Shown here: piece after piece, positions 18,366-27,425 of the stretch
Layout of the letters: each line of letters starts with the position of its first letter
Position numbering within the stretch: position 1 is the stretch's first letter
Assembly: GCF_001458335.1 (NCBI RefSeq)
Contig: NZ_CYTO01000009.1
Coordinates: 531,129-595,128, forward strand
Length of the DNA: 64,000 nt
DNA from: Cognatishimia activa
Lineage (GTDB): Bacteria > Pseudomonadota > Alphaproteobacteria > Rhodobacterales > Rhodobacteraceae
Reading direction: 5' to 3'
Notes under the pieces: model-generated
What the model was told of the DNA's origin: nothing
The model's database searches: none
What the model saw: only the letters and a program-made list of their open reading frames with translations
Position numbers and translations under genes: made by a program

Positions 18366-19238
18366 TTATTGAGGCAGGACGCCAGCGTCGACCAGCTCGT
18401 TGCGGCTTGGATACCAGATCGAACTTCGATCCAGATCAAACACCTTATCTAGGAAATCTAGATCAAGACCGCGTTCCAAATAGTATTGTTGATCGGTTCT
18501 CATCTCACGCAGCGGGTTTACGTGTGGAAGAACTTGGACGAAGTCCAATCCATATCGATGGAAACCCAACTGAGCGCCCGGGCCCAGCGTGCGTTGTTGA
18601 CCCGCCATAAACACAAGCAGGCAAGAGGCGCTGCATTCATTTGCGACATGGGTTGAGATGCCGTTGGCCATCACGGTTTCAGCCATTCGCCGCGCTTCGC
18701 GTACATTGCCGCCGGGGCTGTTGAGGATCAGCGTTTGTAAGCGATCGGAATTTGAAAATTCTTCTGAGATCAGAAAATCCGCACCCTGAGCGACAACACC
18801 TTTGAAAACCAACTCTTGACCGTCCCGTGTTGTCTCGGCGACATAGCGCTCTTTGGGCGGAGTCGGGCCGCTCGCGGCAATTTCTTCTTTGTTTTCAAAC
18901 CGGACATTGACGTCTGCGTCTTGAAACAGAAGCCACCATGTAATCCCCATGACGATGCCTGACATCAAGAATATGGCAAATCCACCGGTTACGGACCAGA
19001 AACGCCCAGTCGAATTGAGGTGATGGCCTGCAGCATTCGCATAGCGGTTCAAGCCCCAGACAAAAGCCGCAAGATCGACCGCCACAATGGCAGACAAAAT
19101 GGCGAGGGTGAGGGGGTCAAACAGGGAAAGCGCCAGAAGAGCTGTCGAAAGGACAACACGCAATAAAACCCCAGTCAGCCACAGGGCGCTGAGGAACGAC
19201 GGCGATTGCCGTTCGAGGTATGTTGCAGTGGCTGCCAT
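18366..19238 (-). CDS. Membrane protein with ClpP-like (COG3904 type) domain
   Basis: A 290-residue protein with three predicted membrane segments in the first 115 residues, then a soluble domain. That domain reads LILNSPGGNVREARRMAETV, HVANECSASCLLVFMAGQQR and GAQLGFHRYG, which matches the crotonase/ClpP-like fold of COG3904 periplasmic proteins: the ECSASC serine sits where ClpP has its nucleophile and the HR motif where it has histidine. A protease role is inference. The ATG at 19238 follows GGAGA by 9 bases; TTG at 19259 is less likely. Confidence 0.75.
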   Translation of the reverse strand: MAATATYLERQSPSFLSALWLTGVLLRVVLSTALLALSLFDPLTLAILSAIVAVDLAAFVWGLNRYANAAGHHLNSTGRFWSVTGGFAIFLMSGIVMGITWWLLFQDADVNVRFENKEEIAASGPTPPKERYVAETTRDGQELVFKGVVAQGADFLISEEFSNSDRLQTLILNSPGGNVREARRMAETVMANGISTHVANECSASCLLVFMAGQQRTLGPGAQLGFHRYGLDFVQVLPHVNPLREMRTDQQYYLERGLDLDFLDKVFDLDRSSIWYPSRNELVDAGVLPQ

Positions 19239-19310
19239 GCCAGCTGTCTCCGGTCTCAAAAAGTCTCAAGTGAACTTCTGGGTAGGAGATGCCAGTCAGA
19301 TGGGGCGCGT

Positions 19311-20189
19311 TTATGGCAAGGATTGGATACTTGTTTGGCAAACGCGCCGGGTCAGCGGAGCCAAAAGCGATTTATGTAGCCGACTCACCTGCCAATACAA
19401 TGGCACTTTCAAACGCGCGTTGGGGCGGATTTCCACAAGTTCTCCGCGTTTAAGAGCATCTTGTACGAGCGGCATCGGATTCAGGCCCCAGCCTAAACCA
19501 AACCGCGTGGCGCTGGCATAGCCTTCTGCTGATGGAACTAGGTGGAAGGGAGGACGAATCTTGCCTGAAAAATGCCGGTCAAGCCATTGAAATTGAATGT
19601 CATCTTTCTCATTGAATCGCAGCATTGGAGCACGTTCAATGCTGCTTGGATCTACACCGTCGGAGAAATATCGATCCATAAAGTCGGGGGTCGCGACGGC
19701 AATATATACCAAATGCCCCAAGTCATGGACGTCGCAGCCAGCCAACGCTGCAGCATTTGATGTTACCGCGGCTGCCACTTCGCCGCGCCGCAGGAGCTCG
19801 TCGGAGAAGTCCTGATCATCCACATGTAGACCATAAAGATACTCTGGCACTTCAGCCAACGCATCTAGGAACCAAGTCGCAAGGCTGTCAGCGTTCACCG
19901 CGATGCGAATGCGCCCCTGTTGCGTGTCAACCTTCGTCCCAAGATCAACCGCCAACGCCTGTTCCATCGCCTGCATGTGATCAGCATGTGCGGCAATGCG
20001 GCGACCGGCTTCGGTACCCGTGCATGGCTTTTCGCGATTAACCAGTTTAACGCCGACATTCTCTTCTAACGCTCTTAATCGTTGCGAAATGGCTGATTGT
20101 GTGACACCAAGCTCTGCAGCGGCGGCGTCAAAGCTTCCGTTTCTAAGAATAGCGGAGAGCGCGCGAAGGTGTTGGCCGTCAAGTTTCAT
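19311..20189 (-). CDS. argP: LysR family regulator, ArgP/LysG type
   Basis: A 292-residue regulator with an N-terminal winged helix-turn-helix (LRALSAILRNGSFDAAAAEL, GVTQSAISQRLRALEENVG). The sequence MKLDGQHLRALSAIL and the domain order resemble ArgP (IciA) and LysG, which sense lysine or arginine and activate an amino-acid exporter. The divergent lysE-type gene begins 86 bases away, the classic regulator/exporter arrangement. The shared AT-rich intergenic region 20190-20275 should hold its operator. Confidence 0.87.
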   Translation of the reverse strand: MKLDGQHLRALSAILRNGSFDAAAAELGVTQSAISQRLRALEENVGVKLVNREKPCTGTEAGRRIAAHADHMQAMEQALAVDLGTKVDTQQGRIRIAVNADSLATWFLDALAEVPEYLYGLHVDDQDFSDELLRRGEVAAAVTSNAAALAGCDVHDLGHLVYIAVATPDFMDRYFSDGVDPSSIERAPMLRFNEKDDIQFQWLDRHFSGKIRPPFHLVPSAEGYASATRFGLGWGLNPMPLVQDALKRGELVEIRPNARLKVPLYWQVSRLHKSLLAPLTRRVCQTSIQSLP

Positions 20190-20275
20190 AAGATTATCTT
20201 ATTTTGGGTCACAAACTTTAATTTGAATAATCAAAGATTTGGCGCGATACAAGTCCTGCGAAGTGGAGTTAGCAA

Positions 20276-20875
20276 TTGTACGAAGCGATGGGCGCCGGGT
20301 TTCTTCTCGGTTTTTCCTTGATCTTGGCTATTGGCGCACAGAACGCCTTTATCCTACGCCAAGGTTTAAAAGGGGAATATGTCCTGCCGCTGGTCCTGAC
20401 CTGTGCCATATCTGACGCCCTGTTAATTGCCGCAGGCGTCGCCGGGTTCGGAGCTCTCGTCCTTGCCTTCCCACTCGTAGTATCCCTGGCAAAGTGGGGT
20501 GGAGCGGCTTTTCTGCTCGTCTACGGAACATTGAGTTTCCGCTCCGCCCTACGTGCCAATGATGCGCTTGAGACCTCAGGAAAAACTGCGACGTCGATTT
20601 GGGCTGCCGTCAGTACTTGTTTGCTACTCACCTGGGCGAACCCGCATGTCTACCTTGATACCGTTGTCCTTTTAGGCGGGATTTCCGCACAATATGAGCT
20701 CCAATGGGCGTTCGGTTCTGGCGCGATCGTATCGAGCTTTGTCTTTTTCTTTTCATTGGGTTACGGGGCAAAGCTCTTGCGGCCATTATTCACAAGTGCG
20801 CGGGCTTGGCGTGTGTTGGACTTGATCGTTGGATTGGTCATGTGGACCATCGCAGCAAAGCTGATTTTTGGCTAA
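20276..20875 (+). CDS. LysE/ArgO family amino-acid exporter
   Basis: A 199-residue membrane protein with about six hydrophobic segments. The N-terminus GAGFLLGFSLILAIGAQNAF with IGAQNAFILRQGL is the signature of LysE/ArgO exporters of basic amino acids, and TWANPHVYLDTVVLLG is the second conserved block. I choose the TTG at 20276 because GTGGAG lies 7 bases upstream; the next ATG (20288) has no spaced site and would remove conserved start residues. Probably controlled by the divergent ArgP-type regulator. Confidence 0.9.
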   Translation: MYEAMGAGFLLGFSLILAIGAQNAFILRQGLKGEYVLPLVLTCAISDALLIAAGVAGFGALVLAFPLVVSLAKWGGAAFLLVYGTLSFRSALRANDALETSGKTATSIWAAVSTCLLLTWANPHVYLDTVVLLGGISAQYELQWAFGSGAIVSSFVFFFSLGYGAKLLRPLFTSARAWRVLDLIVGLVMWTIAAKLIFG

Positions 20876-20878
20876 GGC

Positions 20879-22279
20879 CTAGCCAACTTCGTACGGGATC
20901 ACACCGCGTTCATTTTCATGGATAGTCAGCTTGCGTTCAAGCGGCGGCACCGATCTTTGGTGGCAATCTGGTCGCTCGCAGATCCGGCAAGAAATGCCGA
21001 TCGGTTCAAAGGACGCATCGGACGAGATGTCCATATTGTCCGCATAGACGATCTTGTCCGCGTGTTTGATTTCGCACCCAAGCGCAATCGCATAACGACG
21101 CACCGGTGCGCCATAGTGGCCGCCTGACTTGGACACGTCCCGGGCAAGTGAGAAATACTGTACCCCATCAGGCGTTTGCGCCAGCTGACGCATGAAACGG
21201 CCGGGTGTTTCAAAGGCTCGGTGCACGTTCCAAAGCGGGCAAGCACCGCCAAAACGGGCAAATTGCAGCCGGGTCGCGGAATGGCGTTTGGTGATTGTGC
21301 CTGCTTGATCGACGCGGACAAAGAAGAACGGAACCCCTTTGTTATGAGGACGTTGCAGTGTCGAAAGCCGGTGGGCGACCTGTTCAATCGAGGCCCCAAA
21401 TTGCGTTGCAAGGATCTCAAGGTCGTGGCGGTGGGTGCGCGCGGCGCTAAGAAACCGCTCATAGGGCATGGTGGCTGCGCCCGCGAAATAGTTGGCGAGG
21501 CCAATCTTTGCGATTTGCCGCGCTGAGTCTGATTGGAAACGCGCAAGGTCTAGTGTCGCTTCGAGCAAAGAGTTGCGTTGGAGCAGCGCGACCTGAAGCA
21601 AAAGTTGGAAGTTTCGCGTCTCTGGCGTCGCGAGATCGGACAGGCTCAGGACCTTGCGCTGGTCATCATAGCGTCGCAGGGCATTAATGCTTTCAAGGGT
21701 GACCCGGACACCGATGCTTTCAAGCGCCGAAATGGCCGCTGCTTGGATGCCGCCATGCTCAGGCGCGGTTTCGGCAAAGCGTTCAGCGGCCCGATCCACC
21801 GCGTCTATATAATTATCGCAATAGTGAAAGAAGTCGCGCACTTCATCCCATGGGCTTGCTTGTGTGAGAGCGTCCTGACGGCCAAGCGCTTCGTCCAAAG
21901 ATGCCAGTCTTTCATGGGTTTGGCGGTAGGCGCGGTGCAGATTTAGGAAGGCTCGGGCCAAGGCGGTAGCGTTGGTGGCGGAAAGTTGAATATCTGCAAG
22001 AGGAACTTCGTCATCAGCGAGCACTGGATCTGCCAAAGCCTCACGAATATCGCTCACCAAACGCTCGCCATCATCGCTTGTGAGCTCGGTGACGTCGATG
22101 GCAAATTCTGATGCCAATGCGAGCACGACTGTGGTGGCCACAGGTCGATTATTGTTCTCCATTTGATTGAGGTAGGGCAAGGAAACACCCAGGTTCAGTG
22201 CAAAATCCTTTTGGGTCAGCCCCAATCGTTTGCGAATTTCCCGCAGCTTTGCGCCGGCGAAGAGTTTTTGGGTAGCCAC
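20879..22279 (-). CDS. pccR: Short-chain fatty acyl-CoA regulator (ScfR family), PccR/RamB-like
   Basis: A 466-residue regulator. Residues 10-65 form an XRE helix-turn-helix (LREIRKRLGLTQKDFALNLG, SLPYLNQMENNNRPV). A long middle helical region follows, and the C-terminal ScfR/DUF2083 domain contains CRICERPDCHQRSVPP near 430-445. In Rhodobacter the homologue PccR controls propionyl-CoA carboxylase genes through TTTGCAAA-type sites; here pccB lies 1.5 kb upstream and such motifs precede both genes. Assignment to PccR among ScfR paralogues rests on this context. Confidence 0.93.
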   Translation of the reverse strand: MATQKLFAGAKLREIRKRLGLTQKDFALNLGVSLPYLNQMENNNRPVATTVVLALASEFAIDVTELTSDDGERLVSDIREALADPVLADDEVPLADIQLSATNATALARAFLNLHRAYRQTHERLASLDEALGRQDALTQASPWDEVRDFFHYCDNYIDAVDRAAERFAETAPEHGGIQAAAISALESIGVRVTLESINALRRYDDQRKVLSLSDLATPETRNFQLLLQVALLQRNSLLEATLDLARFQSDSARQIAKIGLANYFAGAATMPYERFLSAARTHRHDLEILATQFGASIEQVAHRLSTLQRPHNKGVPFFFVRVDQAGTITKRHSATRLQFARFGGACPLWNVHRAFETPGRFMRQLAQTPDGVQYFSLARDVSKSGGHYGAPVRRYAIALGCEIKHADKIVYADNMDISSDASFEPIGISCRICERPDCHQRSVPPLERKLTIHENERGVIPYEVG

Positions 22280-22289
22280 AGGACGTTCC

Positions 22290-22337
22290 TTTGCAAATTT
22301 GCACCTTGCTTCATTTAGCGCGGTTCAGCTTTGCAAA
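22290..22337. promoter_or_regulatory. Putative PccR operator cluster upstream of pccR
   Basis: TTTGCAAATTTGC at 22290-22302 contains the palindrome GCAAATTTGC, and TTTGCAAA recurs at 22330-22337. They start 11 bases upstream of the pccR start codon, consistent with autoregulation. The same palindrome is found before pccB. Confidence 0.75.
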
Positions 22338-22363
22338 TCCAGTTGTGACGTTGGGTTTTACTC

Positions 22364-23578
22364 TTAGGCCTGCAGCCGTCTTTCTCGCAAAACGACTGCA
22401 ATGATGGACAAAAGCCCTAAGAGAGCGCTGAGTGTCATGAGCCAGAGCAATGGGTTCGGTCCGCTATCGGCCGTTAGCAGAGTTCCGGCCCATGCGGACA
22501 GTGCAGCTCCTAGACCGATCATCATTGCGCCGCTAAGGCCGGCCGCTGTTCCCGCAAGGTGAGGGCGCACAGATAAAGCGCCAGACGTGGCATTGGGAAT
22601 GGTGAGTCCGTTGCCTAGACCTGTCAGGGTCATCGGTGCGAAGAATATAAGTGGGGATGCGCTGCCAGCAGAGATCGCAGCCAGAACAACCGCAGGCCCC
22701 GCAGCGCTGAGAATGCAGCCGACGATGATCATCGGGCTTAAGCCGACCCGTTGAGAAAGAACACCGGATAGGAAATTGCCGAGCATATAGCCCACAGCCG
22801 GTGCCCCAAAAAACAGACCCAATTGGGCAGGTGTCATGCCGTAGAACTCTGTTCCCACAAAAGGCGCGCCGCCCAAATAGGCGAAAAAAGTCCCTGAACA
22901 GAAGGCCATAGACAGGGTGTAGCCCCAAAACCGCGGGCTCACGAGCAGGTGCGGGTATTCTTTGAACTGTTCGATCAAAGTCTGACCGCTTGCGGTTTTC
23001 GTCTCGCCCAGATCGTTCCATGTGATCCAGAACGCCAGAATTCCCAGGCCAGCGAGCAGCCAAAAGTTAGCATGCCAATTAAAGTAGTTTTCCAAGAAAC
23101 CGCCGATCGCCGGGCCAACCATTGGCACAATTGACATGCCCATCGTCACAAAGCCGATCATCGAAGCGGCTTTCGCCGTGTCATACATGTCGCGCACCAC
23201 TGCGCGGCTAAGCACCATCGATGTCACAACGGCAGCTTGGCCCAATCGGAAGGTCAAAAACATCTCGACGCTGGTTGAGAAAACACAGCCGATGCTCGCC
23301 AGAACAAACAACGCGAGCCCCCACAGGATCACAGGGCGGCGGCCAAATTTGTCAGAGATCGGTCCAATCAAAATCTGCAAGACCGCGCTAAAGCCCAAAT
23401 ACATGCCAACTGAAAGCTGCATGATCCGGTAGTCGGTTTCAAAATAGGTCGTCATGCCCGGTAGGCTTGGCAGGAATATGTTCATGCAAAGCGCAGAAAG
23501 GCCCGCAAGCAGGATCAGGGTGCTGATATGGGGTGGGGTGCTGCGTTTAAAATATCGCACTGAGACTTCATCGGACAT
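22364..23578 (-). CDS. MFS transporter, Bcr/CflA-type drug resistance family
   Basis: A 404-residue transporter with twelve hydrophobic segments. The start has ILLAGLSALCMNIFLPSLPG, the loop after TM2 GPISDKFGRRPVILWGL (MFS motif A), and the block RLGQAAVVTSMVLSRAVVRD is characteristic of the Bcr/CflA efflux subfamily. The open frame runs to 23698, but MSDEVSVRYF at 23578 gives the right N-terminus. It sits between pccR and pccB and is divergent from pccB, so it shares the intergenic operator region. Whether it exports a propionate-related compound is unknown. Confidence 0.9.
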   Translation of the reverse strand: MSDEVSVRYFKRSTPPHISTLILLAGLSALCMNIFLPSLPGMTTYFETDYRIMQLSVGMYLGFSAVLQILIGPISDKFGRRPVILWGLALFVLASIGCVFSTSVEMFLTFRLGQAAVVTSMVLSRAVVRDMYDTAKAASMIGFVTMGMSIVPMVGPAIGGFLENYFNWHANFWLLAGLGILAFWITWNDLGETKTASGQTLIEQFKEYPHLLVSPRFWGYTLSMAFCSGTFFAYLGGAPFVGTEFYGMTPAQLGLFFGAPAVGYMLGNFLSGVLSQRVGLSPMIIVGCILSAAGPAVVLAAISAGSASPLIFFAPMTLTGLGNGLTIPNATSGALSVRPHLAGTAAGLSGAMMIGLGAALSAWAGTLLTADSGPNPLLWLMTLSALLGLLSIIAVVLRERRLQA

Positions 23579-23651
23579 GGATTCAGCCGTAGTGCCGAGT
23601 GCAGCTTCTGTCCACCCATTGCCATAAAAAACTAAACTGGATGGTTTGAAA

Positions 23652-23704
23652 TTTGCATATTTGCAATTTGCCGGGGCTTCATTTGCTATAGTTTGCAAAT
23701 TTGC
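23652..23704. promoter_or_regulatory. Putative PccR operator array between the MFS gene and pccB
   Basis: Six TTTGC motifs begin at 23652, 23660, 23667, 23682, 23692 and 23700. The last two form TTTGCAAATTTGC, including the palindrome GCAAATTTGC also present before pccR. The array is 64-116 bases before the pccB start and 74-126 before the MFS start, so either or both promoters could be controlled. Confidence 0.78.
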
Positions 23705-23767
23705 GGGATATTTATTGCGATGGATCGGCTAGGTCCTATTCTGCGCCTAACTGCAAGAGGACCGAAC

Positions 23768-25300
23768 ATGAAAGATATTCTGCAAGAGCTCGAAGATCGC
23801 CGGGAAACCGCTCGTCTGGGTGGTGGTCAGCGTCGGATCGACAGTCAGCACGCCCGCGGCAAACTTACTGCGCGGGAACGGATTGACCTGCTGCTTGATG
23901 AAGACAGCTTTGAAGAATTTGACATGTTCAAATCCCACCGCTGCACCGACTTTGGTATGGAAGAGCAAAAGCCAGCGGGGGATGGGGTCGTCACCGGTTG
24001 GGGCACGATCAATGGCCGTATGGTCTATGTGTTCTCTCAGGACTTTACTGTGTTTGGCGGCTCATTGTCCGAAACCCACGCGGAAAAGATCTGCAAAATC
24101 ATGGATATGGCCGTGCAGAACGGTGCGCCTGTGATTGGGATCAACGACTCTGGTGGCGCGCGTATTCAAGAAGGTGTTGCTTCCTTGGCGGGTTACGCTG
24201 AAGTGTTCCAACGCAATATCATGGCGTCTGGCGTGGTGCCGCAGATCTCTGTGATCATGGGCCCATGTGCGGGCGGCGCGGTCTATTCCCCAGCGATGAC
24301 CGACTTCATCTTCATGGTGAAGGACACGTCTTACATGTTCGTCACTGGTCCAGATGTTGTGAAAACCGTGACCAATGAAGTCGTGACCGCGGAAGAGCTT
24401 GGCGGGGCGTCCACGCACACCAAGAAGTCTTCTGTTGCAGATGGCGCGTTTGAAAACGATGTTGAAGCGCTGGCTGAAGTGCGCCGTTTGGTCGACTTCC
24501 TGCCTCTGAATAACAAAGAAAAGCCGCCGGTGCGCCCGTTCTTTGACGAGCCGGGCCGCATTGAGGATAGCCTTGATACGCTGGTGCCTGAAAACCCGAA
24601 CACCCCTTATGACATGAAAGAGCTGATCCATAAGGTGGCTGACGAAGGTGACTTTTACGAAATCCAAGAAGACTATGCCAAAAACATCATCACCGGCTTT
24701 ATCCGCCTGGAAGGCCAGACAGTGGGTGTTGTTGCAAACCAGCCAATGGTTCTGGCGGGCTGTCTGGATATTGATAGCTCCCGTAAAGCAGCGCGTTTTG
24801 TGCGCTTCTGTGATTGCTTTGAAATTCCAATCATGACGCTGGTCGATGTTCCGGGCTTCCTCCCTGGCACGTCTCAGGAATACGGCGGCGTCATCAAGCA
24901 CGGTGCGAAACTGCTGTTCGCATATGGTGAAGCGACCGTGCCGAAGGTGACCGTGATTACGCGTAAAGCCTATGGCGGTGCCTATGACGTTATGGCGTCC
25001 AAGCACCTGCGGGGTGATTTCAACTATGCATGGCCGACTGCGGAAATCGCTGTGATGGGCGCGAAAGGCGCGACAGAAATCATCCACCGTGCTGATCTCG
25101 CGGATGCAGACAAGATTGCGGCGCACACCAAGGACTATGAGGATCGTTTCGCGAACCCATTTGTGGCCGCAGAGCGGGGCTTTATTGACGAGGTGATTAT
25201 GCCGCATTCCACGCGTCGCCGGGTCAGCCGGGCCTTTGCCTCCTTGCGCAATAAGTCCCTGAAAAACCCATGGAAAAAGCACGACAACATTCCGCTTTAA
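23768..25300 (+). CDS. pccB: Propionyl-CoA carboxylase beta chain (carboxyltransferase)
   Basis: A 510-residue carboxyltransferase subunit that moves the carboxyl from biotin to propionyl-CoA, giving (S)-methylmalonyl-CoA. Acyl-CoA-binding and biotin-binding oxyanion motifs are clear: [20 protein letters not shown] and [17 protein letters not shown] in the N-domain, [20 protein letters not shown] and [15 protein letters not shown] in the C-domain. The ATG at 23768 has AGAGGA before it; a frame extension to 23693 would overlap the operator array. The alpha subunit is 3.3 kb downstream on the same strand. Confidence 0.97.
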   Translation: MKDILQELEDRRETARLGGGQRRIDSQHARGKLTARERIDLLLDEDSFEEFDMFKSHRCTDFGMEEQKPAGDGVVTGWGTINGRMVYVFSQDFTVFGGSLSETHAEKICKIMDMAVQNGAPVIGINDSGGARIQEGVASLAGYAEVFQRNIMASGVVPQISVIMGPCAGGAVYSPAMTDFIFMVKDTSYMFVTGPDVVKTVTNEVVTAEELGGASTHTKKSSVADGAFENDVEALAEVRRLVDFLPLNNKEKPPVRPFFDEPGRIEDSLDTLVPENPNTPYDMKELIHKVADEGDFYEIQEDYAKNIITGFIRLEGQTVGVVANQPMVLAGCLDIDSSRKAARFVRFCDCFEIPIMTLVDVPGFLPGTSQEYGGVIKHGAKLLFAYGEATVPKVTVITRKAYGGAYDVMASKHLRGDFNYAWPTAEIAVMGAKGATEIIHRADLADADKIAAHTKDYEDRFANPFVAAERGFIDEVIMPHSTRRRVSRAFASLRNKSLKNPWKKHDNIPL

Positions 25301-25321
25301 GGTAGGATCAAGGACTTCGCC

Positions 25322-25786
25322 GTGGCAGACGCACCAGCCATAAAACTCTATCCGCCATATCTGGCGATTACGGCCCCCGTCGTGGCGGTGATCCTCGATT
25401 GGGGGGCGCCGCTTGGGTGGGACTTTGCTGGTCCCGCCGGGCAGGTGGCTTTTGGAGCGGCTTTGGGGGGCTTTGCCCTTTGGCTGGCGGTTTCCGGTGC
25501 GCGGGCGTTTAAGGCTGCGGGAACAAACGTGGATCCCAAGCAGGAAGCATTGGTGTTGGTTGAGACTGGTCCATACCGGCTGACACGCAATCCAATGTAT
25601 CTGGGAATGGTGACGTTGCAGATCGCGCTAGGGTTTATGTTTTCCTTGGAATGGTCTCTGGTTGCGGCACCCATCCTCTGGGCCGCGCTGAATTGGGGCG
25701 TGGTTGTGCATGAAGAGACCTACCTCACGCAGAAATTTGGCGAACCTTATAAAGCGTTGCTGCAACGTACGCGGCGGTGGATCTGA
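25322..25786 (+). CDS. Isoprenylcysteine/phospholipid methyltransferase-like membrane protein
   Basis: A 154-residue membrane protein with three or four hydrophobic segments. The C-terminal half has LVETGPYRLTRNPMYLGM and HEETYLTQKFGEPYKALLQR, the SAM-binding signature of the ICMT/PEMT methyltransferase superfamily. The acceptor is unknown; these small bacterial members methylate lipids or small molecules. It begins with GTG, 21 bases after pccB, and its stop overlaps the ATG of the next gene (TGATG), so it is in the pccB operon. Confidence 0.82.
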   Translation: MADAPAIKLYPPYLAITAPVVAVILDWGAPLGWDFAGPAGQVAFGAALGGFALWLAVSGARAFKAAGTNVDPKQEALVLVETGPYRLTRNPMYLGMVTLQIALGFMFSLEWSLVAAPILWAALNWGVVVHEETYLTQKFGEPYKALLQRTRRWI

Positions 25787-26145
25787 TGGCACGTAACGCG
25801 TGGCATATCCTGAAAGACGAACAGTCTGTGACAGTGGCCCGTCGTGTCCCTGTGCGGTTTGATGTGGTTGCAGAAGTCAAATTGCCAACCGCGCGCAAGC
25901 TGCGCGTGGCTCAGCAGGTGCGTCAGGATTTGTGGCGCGCGTTGCAGGGGCAACCGGGGTTCTCGCCCGTGGTGGAAGTGCGCGATGTGGACGGAGAGCT
26001 CGCCATTCGCGCCGGTGGTCAATGTGACCGTCAGGTGGCACGTGCCGATATGGAAGCGCGGATTGATGCGCTGCTGAATGACGCAAGCAAGCGCGCCCGA
26101 TGGATACGCTTTGCGCAGCATCGAGGAGGCCGCCTTGATGCTTAA
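25786..26145 (+). CDS. Uncharacterised 119-residue protein in the pcc operon
   Basis: A 119-residue soluble protein with no signal peptide and no domain I recognise. It is rich in Val, Ala and Arg, with a central VEVRDVDGELAIRAGGQCDR and an arginine-rich helical C-terminus (EARIDALLNDASKRARWIRF). The ATG overlaps the methyltransferase stop and its 3' end overlaps the next gene by 8 bases, which argues for real translation. A GTG three codons earlier (25777) is an alternative start. Confidence 0.65.
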   Translation: MARNAWHILKDEQSVTVARRVPVRFDVVAEVKLPTARKLRVAQQVRQDLWRALQGQPGFSPVVEVRDVDGELAIRAGGQCDRQVARADMEARIDALLNDASKRARWIRFAQHRGGRLDA

Positions 26146-26542
26146 ACGAACGAAATTCGTCGCATTCGGAGGAGTACTTGTACTTGCGACCACGGCCGGT
26201 GCTATGGAGGTTAGCCCGGCTGTGCCCTCTGGTTTGAAGTTTTCGTTGCAGGAGGCATTTATGGATGCCCTGCAAGATGGCACACAAGCGCTTCGGTTGC
26301 GCTATGTGGCTCCTGAGATTGGGACGTCCCCTTACGACTACACAGGTGTTGCGGACGATTTCATGAGCCTTTGCACAGACATTGGCCTGCCGATGTTGGC
26401 AGAATCCGGACAATCGGCGGATCAAGTTATTGTGTCTTTTTCGAACCAAGAAACCGAATTTGGGGTCGCCAACCCCAATGCCACCCAGTATTTCGAGGTT
26501 TTCACCTTGGAAAACGACACCTGTATCTGGGAGGCATTCTGA
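26138..26542 (+). CDS. Secreted DUF6497-like protein
   Basis: A 134-residue protein with a signal peptide at about 1-22 (MLKRTKFVAFGGVLVLATTA, cleavage near GA-ME). The mature part has ALRLRYVAPEIGTSPYDYTG, a single CTDIGLP cysteine and a C-terminal CIWEAF, resembling the DUF6497 family of Rhodobacteraceae exported proteins. The two cysteines could form a disulfide. The ATG at 26138 has a GAGGAGG ribosome site; upstream in-frame starts lack one. Function unknown. Confidence 0.72.
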   Translation: MLKRTKFVAFGGVLVLATTAGAMEVSPAVPSGLKFSLQEAFMDALQDGTQALRLRYVAPEIGTSPYDYTGVADDFMSLCTDIGLPMLAESGQSADQVIVSFSNQETEFGVANPNATQYFEVFTLENDTCIWEAF

Positions 26543-26768
26543 TGAAGCCGCAATATCTAGGGGATCGGCAGGCCAATCGGCGGGAAGTTGCGTCTTTGAC
26601 GTCACATGAACGCGCCATGGTTGCAGATCCGTTTATTTTTCTCGAGTTTTCAGCTACGTTCTGCCGCGGGTATTCCCAAGATACCTCGTACCCCGCAAGG
26701 GGCCCAAAACTGGGGCAGGCAGGGTCTTTCGGCTCTGTTGTCAATGAAAAGAAAACTAGGAGACTAAA

Positions 26769-26912
26769 ATGTCCAAGAGCATCAAAGCCATGGTCGCGAT
26801 CGGCCTCGTTGCATTCGTCGCAGCCTGCGCACAAGAACCAGAAGAAGAGTATGTGGTCACCGACCCAGCTCCGATCTCTACAGAGCCGACACACACCGGC
26901 AAATACAAGTAA
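26769..26912 (+). CDS. Very small lipoprotein (47 residues)
   Basis: A 47-residue protein with basic start MSKSIKAMVAIGLVAFVAAC, where VAAC fits a lipobox and Cys20 would be lipidated. The mature part is only about 28 residues, acidic then ending THTGKYK. TAGGAGA lies 6 bases before the ATG. It is too short for most gene finders. The 226 bases before it contain an open frame starting at 26542 that I do not support. A GGCGGCG/CGCCGCC hairpin follows at about 26924-26940 without a T-run. Confidence 0.7.
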   Translation: MSKSIKAMVAIGLVAFVAACAQEPEEEYVVTDPAPISTEPTHTGKYK

Positions 26913-27065
26913 TTCTTTTTGGGGGCGGCGTCGCGCCGCCTCCAAAACCTCAACCTGTAATCTAAGCCCAGCATTTGGTCCTCAGGTTTCTTTACATAAA
27001 AATCTGGACTCAGCCCGTCTTTTCTCCTTGAATTGGACCACTTGGAACAATGAGGGAGAAGAAAA

Positions 27066-27368
27066 ATGCGCCTACACGTCGCGGGTTTCGCCGCGTTGTA
27101 TCTGGTCGCGAGCTGCGCATCGCCAGAGCCAGAAGCGATCACAACCGAACCACGTTACGACAAATTCGGAAATTATGAGTGCGAAGTCATTCCGGGCACC
27201 AATACATGTGTGCCCGATGACGATGAAGACCCATGCATCCTGCCGGACGGCAGCGTTGCGCCGCCCGGCGTTGAATGTCCACCTCCGGAAAGAGGGGATG
27301 ACGACGATGACAGTTCCACAACCGGTGGCGGTCGGCCTAGCACACCGGGCACCGGGGCACGTCCATAG
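27066..27368 (+). CDS. Acidic proline/glycine-rich lipoprotein
   Basis: A 100-residue protein with a lipoprotein signal (MRLHVAGFAALYLVASCASP; LVASC lipobox, Cys17). The mature part has three cysteines in CEVIPGTNTC and DPCILPDG, then GVECPPPERG, a DDDDD run and a Gly/Ser/Thr/Pro-rich tail. Such low-complexity tails suggest a flexible envelope linker. GGGAGAAG lies just before the ATG. It follows the 47-residue lipoprotein and precedes another unknown gene; function unknown. Confidence 0.72.
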   Translation: MRLHVAGFAALYLVASCASPEPEAITTEPRYDKFGNYECEVIPGTNTCVPDDDEDPCILPDGSVAPPGVECPPPERGDDDDDSSTTGGGRPSTPGTGARP

Positions 27369-27425
27369 TGATCTGACACAAATCACGCGACCTTCCGGTC
27401 AAGTCTCAGGATCGGAGGGCGCATC

